Positions 41,809 to 50,573 of a stretch of DNA of 64,000 bases are shown in pieces. The DNA is from Phycisphaeraceae bacterium. Its GTDB lineage: Bacteria; Planctomycetota; Phycisphaerae; Phycisphaerales; UBA1924. A program made the position numbers and the translations under genes. The notes below the pieces were generated by a model. It made no database searches. It saw only the letters and a list, made by a program, of their open reading frames with translations, and had not been told where the DNA came from. The first letter of the stretch is position 1; the number at the start of each line of letters is the position of its first letter. The DNA is taken from positions 62,001-126,000 of the forward strand of contig JAHBXL010000011.1 of the NCBI GenBank assembly GCA_019636495.1, read 5' to 3'.

Positions 41809-42042
41809 ATGAAGATCGCAGACGTCCAGGTCGGCGGGCGATACATCGCCAAGGTCTCGGGCGTGCTCACAACCGTGCGCGTGCTCGGCATCCGGGAGGT
41901 TCCGCCGCCCTGGCATGGCGCGACGAGCGACCGTTGGCGGACACGCATCGATGTGGTCAACGAGCGCACGGGGCGCAAGACCACCTTCTCCTCGGCCGCT
42001 CGCTTGCGCCGGCGTGCGGCCGAGCCCGGAAAGGAGGCATGA
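41809..42042 (+). CDS. Small unknown basic protein
   Basis: Seen: 77 residues, beta-rich (DVQVGGRYIAKVSGVLTTVRV) with a basic C-terminus (RLRRRAAEPGKEA). Starts 3 bases after the HARE-HTH gene, so they are probably co-translated. No known motif. It resembles small SH3-like or cold-shock-size domains only in size. Confidence 0.5.
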   Translation: MKIADVQVGGRYIAKVSGVLTTVRVLGIREVPPPWHGATSDRWRTRIDVVNERTGRKTTFSSAARLRRRAAEPGKEA

Positions 42043-42045
42043 TCC

Positions 42046-42525
42046 ATGCAGGCCACACGCGCCCAACTCGAATCCCTGCTCGACGCCGCCGAGCGCCTGC
42101 TCAACGCACGCGAGGTCCAAATGCTCACCACCGAGGAGTGGGACGCCCTGGAACATGCGGTGGCGGCGTGCAGCGAGCCCGCCGCCAACGAGCGCACCGA
42201 GACCTTCACCGTTGACGACACCAAGGCGCTGGTCCGCAGTGTCGTCCCGATGAAGGGCGAGCCCTACCAGCACCGGTGCCCCTACGACGCCTACGAGGCG
42301 GTGGCCTACGCGATCGCCGAAACCAAGAGCGGGTTCAACCTCGAAGACCTGCGGGGCGCGGCCAACGTTCCCTGGAGCCAGGCGGCCGTCGCCTTCGCGT
42401 TCCTCAAGGAGCGGAGCGTGGTGGTCCCCGCGGGCGGCCGCAACCACGCCGCCGCAGGGACAACGCCCTTCGAGGATGCCATGATCGAGTACCACGCCCT
42501 CCGGGAGGGCGACCAGGACACCTGA
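42046..42525 (+). CDS. Unknown helical protein, last of plus-strand pocket
   Basis: Seen: 159 residues with an N-terminal coiled region (TRAQLESLLDAAERLLN), a middle Cys-containing segment (AACSEPAANE; HRCPYDAYEAVAYAIAET) and a C-terminal helix-turn-helix-like part (GFNLEDLRGAANVPWSQAAVAFAFLKERSVVV). It follows the previous gene by 3 bases. Not recognised; the C-terminal segment could bind DNA. It converges with the methyltransferase gene, which ends 17 bases away. Confidence 0.5.
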   Translation: MQATRAQLESLLDAAERLLNAREVQMLTTEEWDALEHAVAACSEPAANERTETFTVDDTKALVRSVVPMKGEPYQHRCPYDAYEAVAYAIAETKSGFNLEDLRGAANVPWSQAAVAFAFLKERSVVVPAGGRNHAAAGTTPFEDAMIEYHALREGDQDT

Positions 42526-42542
42526 GTCCATCGCTCTCTCCT

Positions 42543-43916
42543 TCACGCCTCGGCGCTCGCCGGGGCGTTTTCTGCGGCCACAGAGTTTGCGCGAGTCGCC
42601 GAGATCCGCTCCGCCTTGCGGCCCGTGAACTTCTCCCACCGCTGCACGATCACATCGCAGTAGAGCGTGTCGAGTTCCATGAGGAACGCCCGCCGCCCGG
42701 TCATCTCCGCGCCGATGAGCGTGCTCCCGCTCCCGCCGAAGAGGTCGAGCACGTTCTCCCCGGGCCGCGACGAGAACTCGATGGCACGGCGGGCGAGCTC
42801 AACGGGCTTCTCCGTGAGGTGGACCATGCTCTGCGGGTTGACCTTCTTGATCGACCAGGTGTCGGGCACGTTGTTGGGGCCGAAGAAGCGATGGGCCGCG
42901 CCCTCTTTCCAGCCGTAGAAACACCACTCGTGGTTGCCCATGAAGTCTTTGCGCGTGAGGACCGGGTGCTCTTTGATCCAGATGACCGCCTGCGCGAAGT
43001 AGAGCTCGCAGCGCTTGAGCACCGGCGGGTAGTTGCCGCAGTTGGCGTAGCCGCCCCAGATGTAGAACCCGCCGCCGGGGATGAGCACGCGGGCGATGTT
43101 CCCGAACCAGGCGTCGAGCATCTTGTCGAACGCCTCGTCGCTCAAGAAGTCGTTGGCCAGGGGGCGGTCCTTGGCGCGGAGCTTCTTGTGCGTGGCCCGA
43201 CTCTTCTCGGGGTACCGGCCGACGTCGGCCCGCTGCTGATCGTGCTGATTGGGGTCGGCCTTCTTCCCGAGCGCGAATGAACTGAGACCGGCCACGATCG
43301 CGTTGTTGCTCCGCGGCTCGACCTTGACGTTGTACGGCGGATCGGTGTTGACGAGGTGGATCGGCTGGCCGTCGAGCAGCCGGTCGAGGTCTGCGGGCTT
43401 GCTGCTGTCGCCGCACAGGAGCCGGTGGTTGCCGAGCACCCAGATGTCGCCGGGCACGGTCGTTGCGGCGTCCGGCGGCGCGGGCACGTCGTCCGGGTCG
43501 GTGAGCCCCTCGCTCCCCGCCGGTGCCATGATCGCGGCGAGGTCGTCGGCGCTGAAGCCCAGGAGCGAGAGGTCGAAGTCCACGCCTTTGAGGTCGGCGA
43601 GTTCGATGGGTAGCAGTTCCATGTCCCACGCGGTGAGCGACGCGACCTTGTTGTCGGCGATGCGCAGCGCCTTGACCTGCTCGGGCGTCAGGTCCGTCGC
43701 GCGGATGACCGGCACCTCCTTGAGCCCGAGTTTCCGCGCGGCGCGAAGCCGCGTGTGGCCGGCGATGATCACACCGTCGGCGTCGATCAGGATCGGCACC
43801 TTGAAGCCGAAAGCCTGGATCGACTTGGCGACCGCTTCGATGGCGGCGTCGTTGATGGTGCGGGGGTTGCGGTCGTACTCGTGGACCGCGTCGATAGGGA
43901 GCGTCTCAATGTTCAC
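42543..43916 (-). CDS. ParB-N domain fused to N6-adenine DNA methyltransferase
   Basis: Seen: residues 1-125 are a ParB/Srx-like N-domain (EYDRNPRTINDAAIEAVAKSI; VIIAGHTRLRAARKLGL), and the remainder is a DNA methyltransferase with the DPPY motif (NTDPPYNVK) first and the SAM motif FxGxG (LDLFGGSGSTL) last, the beta-class order. GTG at 43916 has GGAG upstream; a GTG at 43937 is an alternative. Known: such ParB-N/methyltransferase fusions are common in phages and protect phage DNA or mark sites. No cognate endonuclease is nearby in this module. Inferred anti-restriction or DNA-marking role, interesting beside a type I system. Confidence 0.85.
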   Translation of the reverse strand: MNIETLPIDAVHEYDRNPRTINDAAIEAVAKSIQAFGFKVPILIDADGVIIAGHTRLRAARKLGLKEVPVIRATDLTPEQVKALRIADNKVASLTAWDMELLPIELADLKGVDFDLSLLGFSADDLAAIMAPAGSEGLTDPDDVPAPPDAATTVPGDIWVLGNHRLLCGDSSKPADLDRLLDGQPIHLVNTDPPYNVKVEPRSNNAIVAGLSSFALGKKADPNQHDQQRADVGRYPEKSRATHKKLRAKDRPLANDFLSDEAFDKMLDAWFGNIARVLIPGGGFYIWGGYANCGNYPPVLKRCELYFAQAVIWIKEHPVLTRKDFMGNHEWCFYGWKEGAAHRFFGPNNVPDTWSIKKVNPQSMVHLTEKPVELARRAIEFSSRPGENVLDLFGGSGSTLIGAEMTGRRAFLMELDTLYCDVIVQRWEKFTGRKAERISATRANSVAAENAPASAEA

Positions 43917-44506
43917 AGCGATCTCCGTCGTGAGCACGGCGGCGTGCGCCGGCGCGCGGGCGTGGTGGTGGCCCGGGGCACGCGCCGCCGGGTCCGGGGA
44001 TCGCTGGGTCGATGGATCGCTCGGGCAGTCGGGCCCGTCCGTGGGGCGCTCAGCCCCCCGAATCCCGCCCGCTACGGGGCGCGCCCGTTGGCCACGGGTT
44101 CGCCCACGTTGGCCCACGTCGCGTACCTGGCGGGGCGGCGTACCAACCCCGCCAGACGAGCGCCCCGCGCTCGGACGGGACAAACAAACTCTGTCGCCAA
44201 GCGCGGCTGTTCCCGCGGGCGTCTCTTCGCCGCCTGGCCCGGGAAGTACCTATTCCCCCAGGCCCTCCCCTGGTAAGGCTTACGGCTGTAAGGCTTCGGG
44301 TAGGCGCGCGCTGGCACACGACCTGCATGGGCGCGGCGGAGGGTCGAGGGGATGGTGGGGAGGACGGGGAAGGGAAGGAGAAGAGAGAGATACCTTCTTT
44401 CACATTCTTCAATGCCTCCTTCTCTGTACCCCTCCCGCGCCCACGCGTCACGCGTGATGAATGTGAAAGAAGGGTCCAGGCCCCCGCGACCCGCGTTTCC
44501 AGCCCG
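43917..44506. other. 590-base gap with no convincing gene
   Basis: No open frame here shows a good ribosome site and recognisable motif. Short frames (for instance a basic Tyr/Pro-rich one at about 44072-44317 on the minus strand) are not supported. The gap contains the 15-bp inverted repeat at 44393-44473 and shorter direct repeats (TAAGGCTT twice near 44274-44296). An origin or transcription-control role is possible since it flanks the primase gene. Confidence 0.5.
44393..44473. repeat. 15-bp inverted repeat with nested hairpin
   Basis: Seen: CCTTCTTTCACATTC (44393-44407) and its exact complement GAATGTGAAAGAAGG (44459-44473) are separated by 51 bases. Inside, CACGCG/CGCGTG arms (44442-44456) form a second hairpin. 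It lies just beyond the end of the primase gene. Inferred: a replication origin, a phage integration/termination element, or an RNA structure. No terminator-type T run follows. Confidence 0.6.
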
Positions 44507-46687
44507 CTATGGCAGGAGTTCATACACCCTCCTTGACCTTCCGGCGGTCGGTTCGACGGCTTCCTTCAAGCGGCCGGTCTCCTTGAGGTTCTCGATGACC
44601 TCGTCCCGCTCCCGCTGCGTGAGGTGCTGCGTCACCCGGCACATCTGCGACCGCGTCATGCGCCCGCCCGCCGTCCGCATCGCCCGCAGGACGGCTTTCT
44701 GCTTGGCGTCAAACTCACCCTGGGACACGTACTCATGGGCGAGGTAGAGGACGCGGCGCGTCAGGTGCTCCGACAGGCCGCACGCCCACTCCGCGGCCAC
44801 GGCGTCGATGACGGGCTTCTCGCGGTTGCGGGAGCAGGCGTAGATCAGGGCCAGTCGACAGGCTTTCTCCTCGACGCGGGCCCAGATCGACCGAACGTCC
44901 TCGCGCGGGCGCTCCATCTCGGTGTCGGCCTTGACGGCGAGGCGGTTGAACACGGCGCGCGCGTCGTCGGTGGTGGGGACGATCATCGGCTTGGGGTGCT
45001 CGCGGCCCAAGTTGCCGGCGGGGTTGAACTCGCCCCACCAGCGCGCGGCATCGACGATCGCCTGCGGCGGGTCCTTCTCGGGCTGCCAGACGCGGGGCGG
45101 CATCTCGCCCGTCTCGAACACGATCAGGCGCGCCATGAACCCGTCGCTCATCGCGTCGGGCGTGAGCGCCTGCTTGAAGTGCTCGGGCGCGGTCGTCGCC
45201 AGAAGCGAGACGCACGGCTGGTCGATCACCTTGTTCCGCTTGGCGTCGGCGTAGGCCTTGCCCTTGAACACGCTCCGGGCCGAGGAGTACATCTTCATCA
45301 GCGTCGAGATGACGTTAAACAGGTGCGGGGCCTTCTTGGGGTCGCCGATGGTGCGGAGCCATCGCCCGAACTCGTCGATCTGGAACAGCACGGCGGGCTG
45401 GGCCTCGACGGCGGTGACGAGCCCGGCGTCGCTGGCAAGGTCCTCCTGCCCCTCCAGCTCGTTCAGCCCGGCCTTGAACAGCACGGACTTGTTGATCATG
45501 CGGGCGTTGTCTTTGCCCGACCCCGATCCCGCCAGGCACACGACGTAGAGGTTCGTGCGGTTGCCGCGCTCGTCGCGGACCTTGCGCCCGGCGAGCACGG
45601 CTTGCAGGCATACCGCGCCCGCGAGCGCCAGCATCGGCTGCCACCGATGGGCTGTGTCCTGGTTGTGTGCCATGACGTCCGCGACGAAGCCGGGCACCTC
45701 GAGGAAGCGGTCGGGAAGTGCGCCCGGGTCCGCCGGCGCCTCATCGCGCTCAGTCGGCTCGACCAACACCGCTGGCGTGGTCATGAAGCCGGAAAGGTCG
45801 ACCCCCCCAAGGTCCTCGGGCTTTTCTGCATCGCGGAGCCAGCCGCGGGGCTTGTCGTGCGGTTTGCTCGCCGCGTCGTTGACCTTGTGCCGCAGTTCCT
45901 TCTCAGTCCACGGCGGTTCGCAACGCGGGTTGTACCGATCGACCAGCAGGCGGAGGGCGGTGTCGGGATCGAGCCCGAAGCCATGCACCATTGCGGTCGC
46001 GGCCGCATAGGTCTGGCTATGACCACCCGAGCCGGAGATCGCCGCCGGGATGCGGTCGAGATAGGCCTCGGCCCGGCGCAACACCGCATCGGGTGAGGGC
46101 GTGTCCGTCGCCGGCGCAGATGTGAGCGTTGGGCGCAATGGCGGCAAGTCGCCATGCCGTGCCTTGATCACCGCCTCGGCCAGCGCCGCCACGCAGGCCG
46201 CCAACTCCGCTGCGTCGGCCACGGCGGGGTCACCGTCCAGCGGGTCGTAGCGCTCCCCGCTGGGGTGAATGCTCGGCCCGATCACCGTCTGCGCCCCGGT
46301 GCTCCTGAACTCAACAATCATCTTCTTCGAGACGGGGTCCTGGTGCTTGCGGGTCTTCGCCCCCTCGCAGACGTACCACCAGTGCGAGGCGGGTTTGCCG
46401 GGGCGACCCGTCATCGCGCCCGTCGGCGGCAAGAACTGCGGTGCGAGGGAAATCGCTTCCTCGCAGTCCAGGTCCACGTCCACGAGCCAGCCGCTCGGCT
46501 CGCCAAGCAACACGCCGATGTTGCCCGTGCCGTTGAAGTGCAGGGGGAGGTCTCGCTCGGAAAGGCGCAGGTCCGTCCAGCCCTTGAGCACCGGGACCTT
46601 CTTCCCCGCGGGCACAGGGATAACGGCGTACCCGCGTGAGAGGTACAACCGTGCTGCACCGAGCAAGGTGGACGGGCTGTCGCTCAT
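44507..46687 (-). CDS. Prim-pol primase-polymerase with C-terminal helicase-like (DUF3987) part
   Basis: Seen: 726 residues. Residues 1-170 form a bifunctional primase-polymerase domain with the catalytic VDVDLD acidic motif and GPSIHPSGERYD. A linker (about 175-330) precedes a P-loop helicase-like part with CLAGSGSGKDN (about 385-395) and IDEFGRWL as Walker B, then helices to about 680 and a winged tail. Known: AEP-type prim-pols fused to a helicase-like ATPase start replication in phages and plasmids. The upstream unknown gene at 46691-47083 ends 3 bases before this start. Likely the replication initiator of the prophage. Confidence 0.85.
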   Translation of the reverse strand: MSDSPSTLLGAARLYLSRGYAVIPVPAGKKVPVLKGWTDLRLSERDLPLHFNGTGNIGVLLGEPSGWLVDVDLDCEEAISLAPQFLPPTGAMTGRPGKPASHWWYVCEGAKTRKHQDPVSKKMIVEFRSTGAQTVIGPSIHPSGERYDPLDGDPAVADAAELAACVAALAEAVIKARHGDLPPLRPTLTSAPATDTPSPDAVLRRAEAYLDRIPAAISGSGGHSQTYAAATAMVHGFGLDPDTALRLLVDRYNPRCEPPWTEKELRHKVNDAASKPHDKPRGWLRDAEKPEDLGGVDLSGFMTTPAVLVEPTERDEAPADPGALPDRFLEVPGFVADVMAHNQDTAHRWQPMLALAGAVCLQAVLAGRKVRDERGNRTNLYVVCLAGSGSGKDNARMINKSVLFKAGLNELEGQEDLASDAGLVTAVEAQPAVLFQIDEFGRWLRTIGDPKKAPHLFNVISTLMKMYSSARSVFKGKAYADAKRNKVIDQPCVSLLATTAPEHFKQALTPDAMSDGFMARLIVFETGEMPPRVWQPEKDPPQAIVDAARWWGEFNPAGNLGREHPKPMIVPTTDDARAVFNRLAVKADTEMERPREDVRSIWARVEEKACRLALIYACSRNREKPVIDAVAAEWACGLSEHLTRRVLYLAHEYVSQGEFDAKQKAVLRAMRTAGGRMTRSQMCRVTQHLTQRERDEVIENLKETGRLKEAVEPTAGRSRRVYELLP

Positions 46688-46690
46688 CGA

Positions 46691-47083
46691 TCAGTCGTTG
46701 TCCTCGCGGCGGCGGACGTTGGCCCCGATGGCGCGGAGCATCTGGGCCGTCGTCTCGCGGTCTCGCTTGCTGGCGCGGAAGTCCAGAAGCCGATCGACGT
46801 CCACTGTCGCCTTCACGGCCAAGTCAAAGCTCAGGGCGGACCCGGCCAGACCGATTGCATGGCCCAGCGCCCGCGTGCATGAGCTGGCGTGGTGCGTCCC
46901 CGCAGCCGCGAGCAGCAGCGGCACTTCGGCCTTCACCTCGCCCTGGTACATCAGGCCGCCCACCGACTTGGCGATCAATGCCGCAATACCCTTGGCGTCG
47001 CCGTTGTCGATGGGTGCCGACGCCACATGCCTGGTGAGTACGCGGCCGTCCTTGTCCGTCTCTTCGATGGTGATCGTGATCAT
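46691..47083 (-). CDS. Small unknown phage replication-region protein
   Basis: Seen: 130 residues with an N-terminal beta segment (MITITIEETDKDGRVL) and a His/Cys cluster (AAAGTHHASSCTRALGH) mid-protein, then a C-terminal basic/acidic tail. No recognised family. Its position between the helicase and primase genes suggests a replication accessory; the His/Cys cluster might bind metal. Not supported further. Confidence 0.5.
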   Translation of the reverse strand: MITITIEETDKDGRVLTRHVASAPIDNGDAKGIAALIAKSVGGLMYQGEVKAEVPLLLAAAGTHHASSCTRALGHAIGLAGSALSFDLAVKATVDVDRLLDFRASKRDRETTAQMLRAIGANVRRREDND

Positions 47084-47103
47084 GCGATGCTCCTTGTCCG
47101 AGG

Positions 47104-48804
47104 TCAGAAGGGGATTTCGTCATCGGGGATGCCGTGCGTCATGCCCGCGGGTTCGGGCGTGCGATCCGGTAGGCCCTCATCGCTGTCGAGGCGCGGCGGT
47201 TTGTCACCAAGGCGATGAGCGACGACCCGCTCGAACTGATCGCCAGCCTTCTTCTCGACGGTGATGTGCAATATGGGCGCGAGCGCACCCGCCTTCGCCA
47301 TCTCGACCGCCTCCTCCGTGCTGCCGGGGACCGGCTCCACGGAACGGGCTCGCCACCACACCTCCGCCTTCGTGCGGGCGTAGCCGGTATGGTCGAAGCA
47401 GACCCACTCGCGGAAGTAGCGGTTGAATCCGACGCGGTACTCGACGCGCATGGTCAGCGGAGCGGAGGGGTCGCCGCGCTTGAAGTGAACGTGATACGTC
47501 GTCTCGCTGACGTGGTGCTCTTCGCGCGTCGTCTGCCCGGACAGGATTCCCTCGGTGCTCGCCTCCGCCTCGTGCTTCTGCTTGTTCGGCTCGGGGAAGA
47601 CGTGCCCGCACTGCGGGCATGTCTGGTAACCCGCCGCGATCAGCGCGTGGCACTGCGGGCATTCCTTCGCCGGAGCCTCGCCCGTGCCATCGCCCGGCTC
47701 ATTGATCCGGATCGCATCCACGGGGCCGTGCCTGAGCACATTGCCGCCAAAGTCAAGGACCAGGCAGTCCGCCTTGCCGGGGTGCAGCCTGAAGCCGCGT
47801 CCCACCATCTGGTAGTACAGGCCCGGCGACATGGTCGGGCGCACGAGCGCCACGCAGTCGATGTGCGGGGCGTCGAAGCCGGTCGTGAGCACGTTGACGT
47901 TGCACAGGTACTTCAGGCCCCCCTCCCCGCCGGCGCGGAAGCGCCCGAGGATGGCGGCCCGAACGCCGTCGGGCGTATCGCCGCAGACGAACCCGCACTC
48001 GACGCCGTGCTTGGCCTTGAGCACCTCGACGATGTGCTGACCGTGTCGGATGCCCGACGAGAAGATCAACGTGGCAGACCGGTCCTTGGTGTGCTCGATG
48101 ATCTCGGCGCAGGCGCCCTCGACGAGCCCGTCCTTGTCCATGAGGTCCTCGACCTCGCTGGCGATGAACTCGCCGGCGCGGACGTGCAGGTCGTCGGTGC
48201 TGATCTTCTGGAGACCGGCCTTGGTCTTCAGCGGCGACAGGAAACACTGCACGATCAACTCGCGGACGCCGACCTCGTAGCAGACATGGTTCAGGATGTT
48301 CTCAGCGCCGCAGATCGACCCCGACTTCATGCGGTAGGGCGTGGCGGTCAACCCGATGATCCGCACGTGGGGGTTGACGACCCTCGCGTCGGCGATGAAC
48401 TGGCGGTACATCCCGTCGTCCTCGGCGGGGACCATGTGCGCCTCGTCCACGAGGATCAGGTCGACCTTGCCCAGGTCGCACGCCTTCTTCCAGATGCTCT
48501 GAATGCCCGCGATGGTGACCGCGTACCCGAGGTCCTTGCGCTTCAGGCCCGCCGAGTAGATGCCCACGGGCACGTCGGGAGCGATGTGCCGCAGTTTCTC
48601 GGCCGCCTGTTCGAGCAGTTCCTTGACGTGGGCCAGGATTACCACTCGGCCGCCCCAATGGGTGACGGCGTCGCGGCAGATCGTGGCGATGACCGGCGTC
48701 TTGCCCCCGCCGGTCGGGATGACCACGCAGGGGTTGTCGTCGCGGGCGCGGAGGTGCTCGTACACCGCCTGCACCGCGTCAGATTGGTAGGGTCGAAGGA
48801 TCAT
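47104..48804 (-). CDS. DEAD/DEAH-box (SF2) DNA helicase
   Basis: Seen: 566 residues; MILRPYQSDAV start, Walker A PTGGGKT (30-36), DEAH near 106-109, a TATP motif (GLTATPYRM), and the C-terminal domain with GRFRAGGEGG and QMVGRGFRLHPGK. A four-Cys zinc ribbon follows (CPQCHALIAAGYQTCPQC near 395-415), then a DUF3-like tail. The ATG overlaps the RusA-type gene stop. Known: phage SF2 helicases of this type process replication or recombination DNA. The longer frame to 49044 was rejected because it adds Arg-rich shadow sequence. Confidence 0.85.
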   Translation of the reverse strand: MILRPYQSDAVQAVYEHLRARDDNPCVVIPTGGGKTPVIATICRDAVTHWGGRVVILAHVKELLEQAAEKLRHIAPDVPVGIYSAGLKRKDLGYAVTIAGIQSIWKKACDLGKVDLILVDEAHMVPAEDDGMYRQFIADARVVNPHVRIIGLTATPYRMKSGSICGAENILNHVCYEVGVRELIVQCFLSPLKTKAGLQKISTDDLHVRAGEFIASEVEDLMDKDGLVEGACAEIIEHTKDRSATLIFSSGIRHGQHIVEVLKAKHGVECGFVCGDTPDGVRAAILGRFRAGGEGGLKYLCNVNVLTTGFDAPHIDCVALVRPTMSPGLYYQMVGRGFRLHPGKADCLVLDFGGNVLRHGPVDAIRINEPGDGTGEAPAKECPQCHALIAAGYQTCPQCGHVFPEPNKQKHEAEASTEGILSGQTTREEHHVSETTYHVHFKRGDPSAPLTMRVEYRVGFNRYFREWVCFDHTGYARTKAEVWWRARSVEPVPGSTEEAVEMAKAGALAPILHITVEKKAGDQFERVVAHRLGDKPPRLDSDEGLPDRTPEPAGMTHGIPDDEIPF

Positions 48805-49172
48805 GGGCGAATCTGTGTGATCTCCACGAGCACTTTGCCGCCCGGGGTCACCGGGCCTCGGTCCACTTCCAGCCGGTCGATCTGCGAGTCGTCGCGGTAC
48901 GCTCCGCCGCGGGCCAGGGCGTCGAACAGGGCCTTCTGCACGTTGTCCAGATCGCGCCGGCGGCTGTCGGGCGGACAGACCGTCACGCGCACCGCCAGCC
49001 GTCCGTCCATCCGAACCACCCGCATCGCCGCGAGGGCGGCGCACACGTCCGTGCGGTAGCGCCGGCCCTCGCGGCTGATCACGGTCCTCGGGCCGACCCG
49101 CCGCCAGATGTGGTTCACGCTGGGCGGGTACGGCAGTTCGAGGACGCGACCCGATGGACTCACCGCTTCCAC
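48801..49172 (-). CDS. RusA-like Holliday junction resolvase
   Basis: Seen: 123 residues with the RusA signature PPSVNHIW (about 16-23) and the catalytic region RRDLDNVQKALFDAL followed by DDSQIDRLEV, with the three Asp that bind the metal ion. Known: RusA resolves recombination or replication junctions as a dimer. It overlaps the DUF669 gene by 13 bases and the helicase ATG by ATGA. A GTG three codons into the reading is an alternative start. Confidence 0.85.
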   Translation of the reverse strand: MEAVSPSGRVLELPYPPSVNHIWRRVGPRTVISREGRRYRTDVCAALAAMRVVRMDGRLAVRVTVCPPDSRRRDLDNVQKALFDALARGGAYRDDSQIDRLEVDRGPVTPGGKVLVEITQIRP

Positions 49173-49639
49173 GGGGGCGTGCTCCCCGGGCCCACGCCCG
49201 TCGGGACGCGAGCGCCCGCAGCGCCGCCGGCGATCGCGCTACCGCCCTTCTTGGCGTACCCCTTGATGACGTTGGTGAACTCGCCGTTGTCGTCGCGCTT
49301 CTTGAGGCCGACCGAGATCTCGATGGGGACGTTGTGAAGTTCGACGGAGTCCTTCGGGGCCATGACGCCGACCGCCCGGCAGATCGCGGAGAGCTCGCCG
49401 CGGGCGATCTTCACCGTCATCTCATTCTTGTTTTCCAGGTTCAGCCGCGCCCACACGAGCCGGCCCTTGTACTCGCCGTCGAGCACCTGGAACGTGAGCT
49501 GCAGGTACTTGCCGCCGCCCGCTTTGGTGGGCTTGAGCTCGGAGTCGGTGATCGCCGCGAGGTACTTGCCCGCGGGGATCGGGTCGAGAGCGACGGACGG
49601 GTCAACGTTGTTCGCATCGAAGTTGTTCAGGTTTGCCAT
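49160..49639 (-). CDS. DUF669 (ssDNA-binding-type) phage protein
   Basis: Seen: 159 residues with the DUF669 pattern (IPAGKYLAAITDSELKPTKAGGGKYLQLTFQVLDG; WARLNLENKN) and a disordered Gly/Ala/Pro tail ending PPWKR, similar to the tails by which ssDNA-binding proteins contact partners. Known: DUF669 proteins accompany Sak4-type recombinases and act like SSBs. That ATPase is encoded directly upstream, so the pair is coherent. Confidence 0.8.
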   Translation of the reverse strand: MANLNNFDANNVDPSVALDPIPAGKYLAAITDSELKPTKAGGGKYLQLTFQVLDGEYKGRLVWARLNLENKNEMTVKIARGELSAICRAVGVMAPKDSVELHNVPIEISVGLKKRDDNGEFTNVIKGYAKKGGSAIAGGAAGARVPTGVGPGSTPPWKR

Positions 49640-49653
49640 GAGTCAGAGTCCTT

Positions 49654-50487
49654 TCAGTTGGCGGCGCTGGGGGTGACGGCATCGCCCGGGGCGGGCGCGA
49701 CATCGGTGTTTTGGTTTGTGGGTGGGGCGGCATCGCCGCGCGTCCCCGCGACGTGGGCGGCGAAGACGCGGTAATCAAGCGGCAACTCTTCCGGCAGGCT
49801 CAGCCGGTTCTTGGCGACGTGCGCCGGCCGCTCGACGGTGCGGATGACCCGCTCGCCCGTGCCCACGCCGTTGTGCTTGGCCTTGTTGAACCCCTCGTCA
49901 ACCTTGACGGTGAGCACCTTGTAGGTGGCGAAGAGCACCTCATCGGCCCACTCCTGCACGAGCGCCGACGCGAGCTTGTGCAGGCGGGGGCTGTAGCGGT
50001 CGTAAGGGACGGTCTCGGGGTTCTCGAACTTCTCGATCTTCGCGTGGGCGAGCACGACCACCGTCATGCCGCGGTCGCCGCGGAGCGCGTCAAGGGCTCC
50101 CAGAACCGTCCGCCACTTCTCGATGGCGAATGCGTACCCCTTGGCGTACCCGATCTTCTCGATGCTCTCGACCTGCTCGTCCTCGCAGACCTCGTTCCAG
50201 ATCAGTCGCTCGAGCCAGTCCAACGAGTCGATGACGACCGTCTTGTAACCGTGGTCGCTGGAGTAGAGCGATTCGAGCGCCGCCATCACGTCGCCCAGCG
50301 ACTTCGCCAGGGGAAACGACTCGCACTCGATGTCGCCCAGGCCGTCTTCGGTCGGGATGAAGATCGGCGTCTCGGCCATCGCGCCGAACGTGCTCTTGCC
50401 GATCCCGTGCGTGCCGTAAAGCATGACGCGCCGGGGCTTGGGGTTGCGGCCCTTGGTGATCTGCGTCATCAGGCTGGTAGCGGTCAT
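49654..50487 (-). CDS. Sak4-like (AAA_24) recombination ATPase
   Basis: Seen: 277 residues with the P-loop GTHGIGKST (25-33), TVVIDSLDWLERLIW as the Walker B region, and a later VVVLAHAKIEKFENPE segment, the standard layout of RecA-fold phage Sak4 proteins. The ATG at 50487 has GGAG upstream; the longer frame to 50586 was rejected. Known: Sak4 promotes single-strand annealing with a DUF669 or SSB partner. Operon order sigma, unknown, Sak4, DUF669, RusA, helicase supports a phage recombination-replication module. Confidence 0.8.
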   Translation of the reverse strand: MTATSLMTQITKGRNPKPRRVMLYGTHGIGKSTFGAMAETPIFIPTEDGLGDIECESFPLAKSLGDVMAALESLYSSDHGYKTVVIDSLDWLERLIWNEVCEDEQVESIEKIGYAKGYAFAIEKWRTVLGALDALRGDRGMTVVVLAHAKIEKFENPETVPYDRYSPRLHKLASALVQEWADEVLFATYKVLTVKVDEGFNKAKHNGVGTGERVIRTVERPAHVAKNRLSLPEELPLDYRVFAAHVAGTRGDAAPPTNQNTDVAPAPGDAVTPSAAN

Positions 50488-50573
50488 GAGGTCTCCAGGT
50501 CGAACGAGGTCTTCGGGCAAGATGTCGTGGACGAAATCGCCCTGGCCGAGGCGGACGAGCGGAACAGCAGCAC

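Noticed and set aside
44072..44317. 81-residue basic Tyr/Pro-rich minus-strand frame
   Set aside because: No ribosome site or homology clue, and it lies in a gap rich in short repeats; not strong enough to list as a gene.
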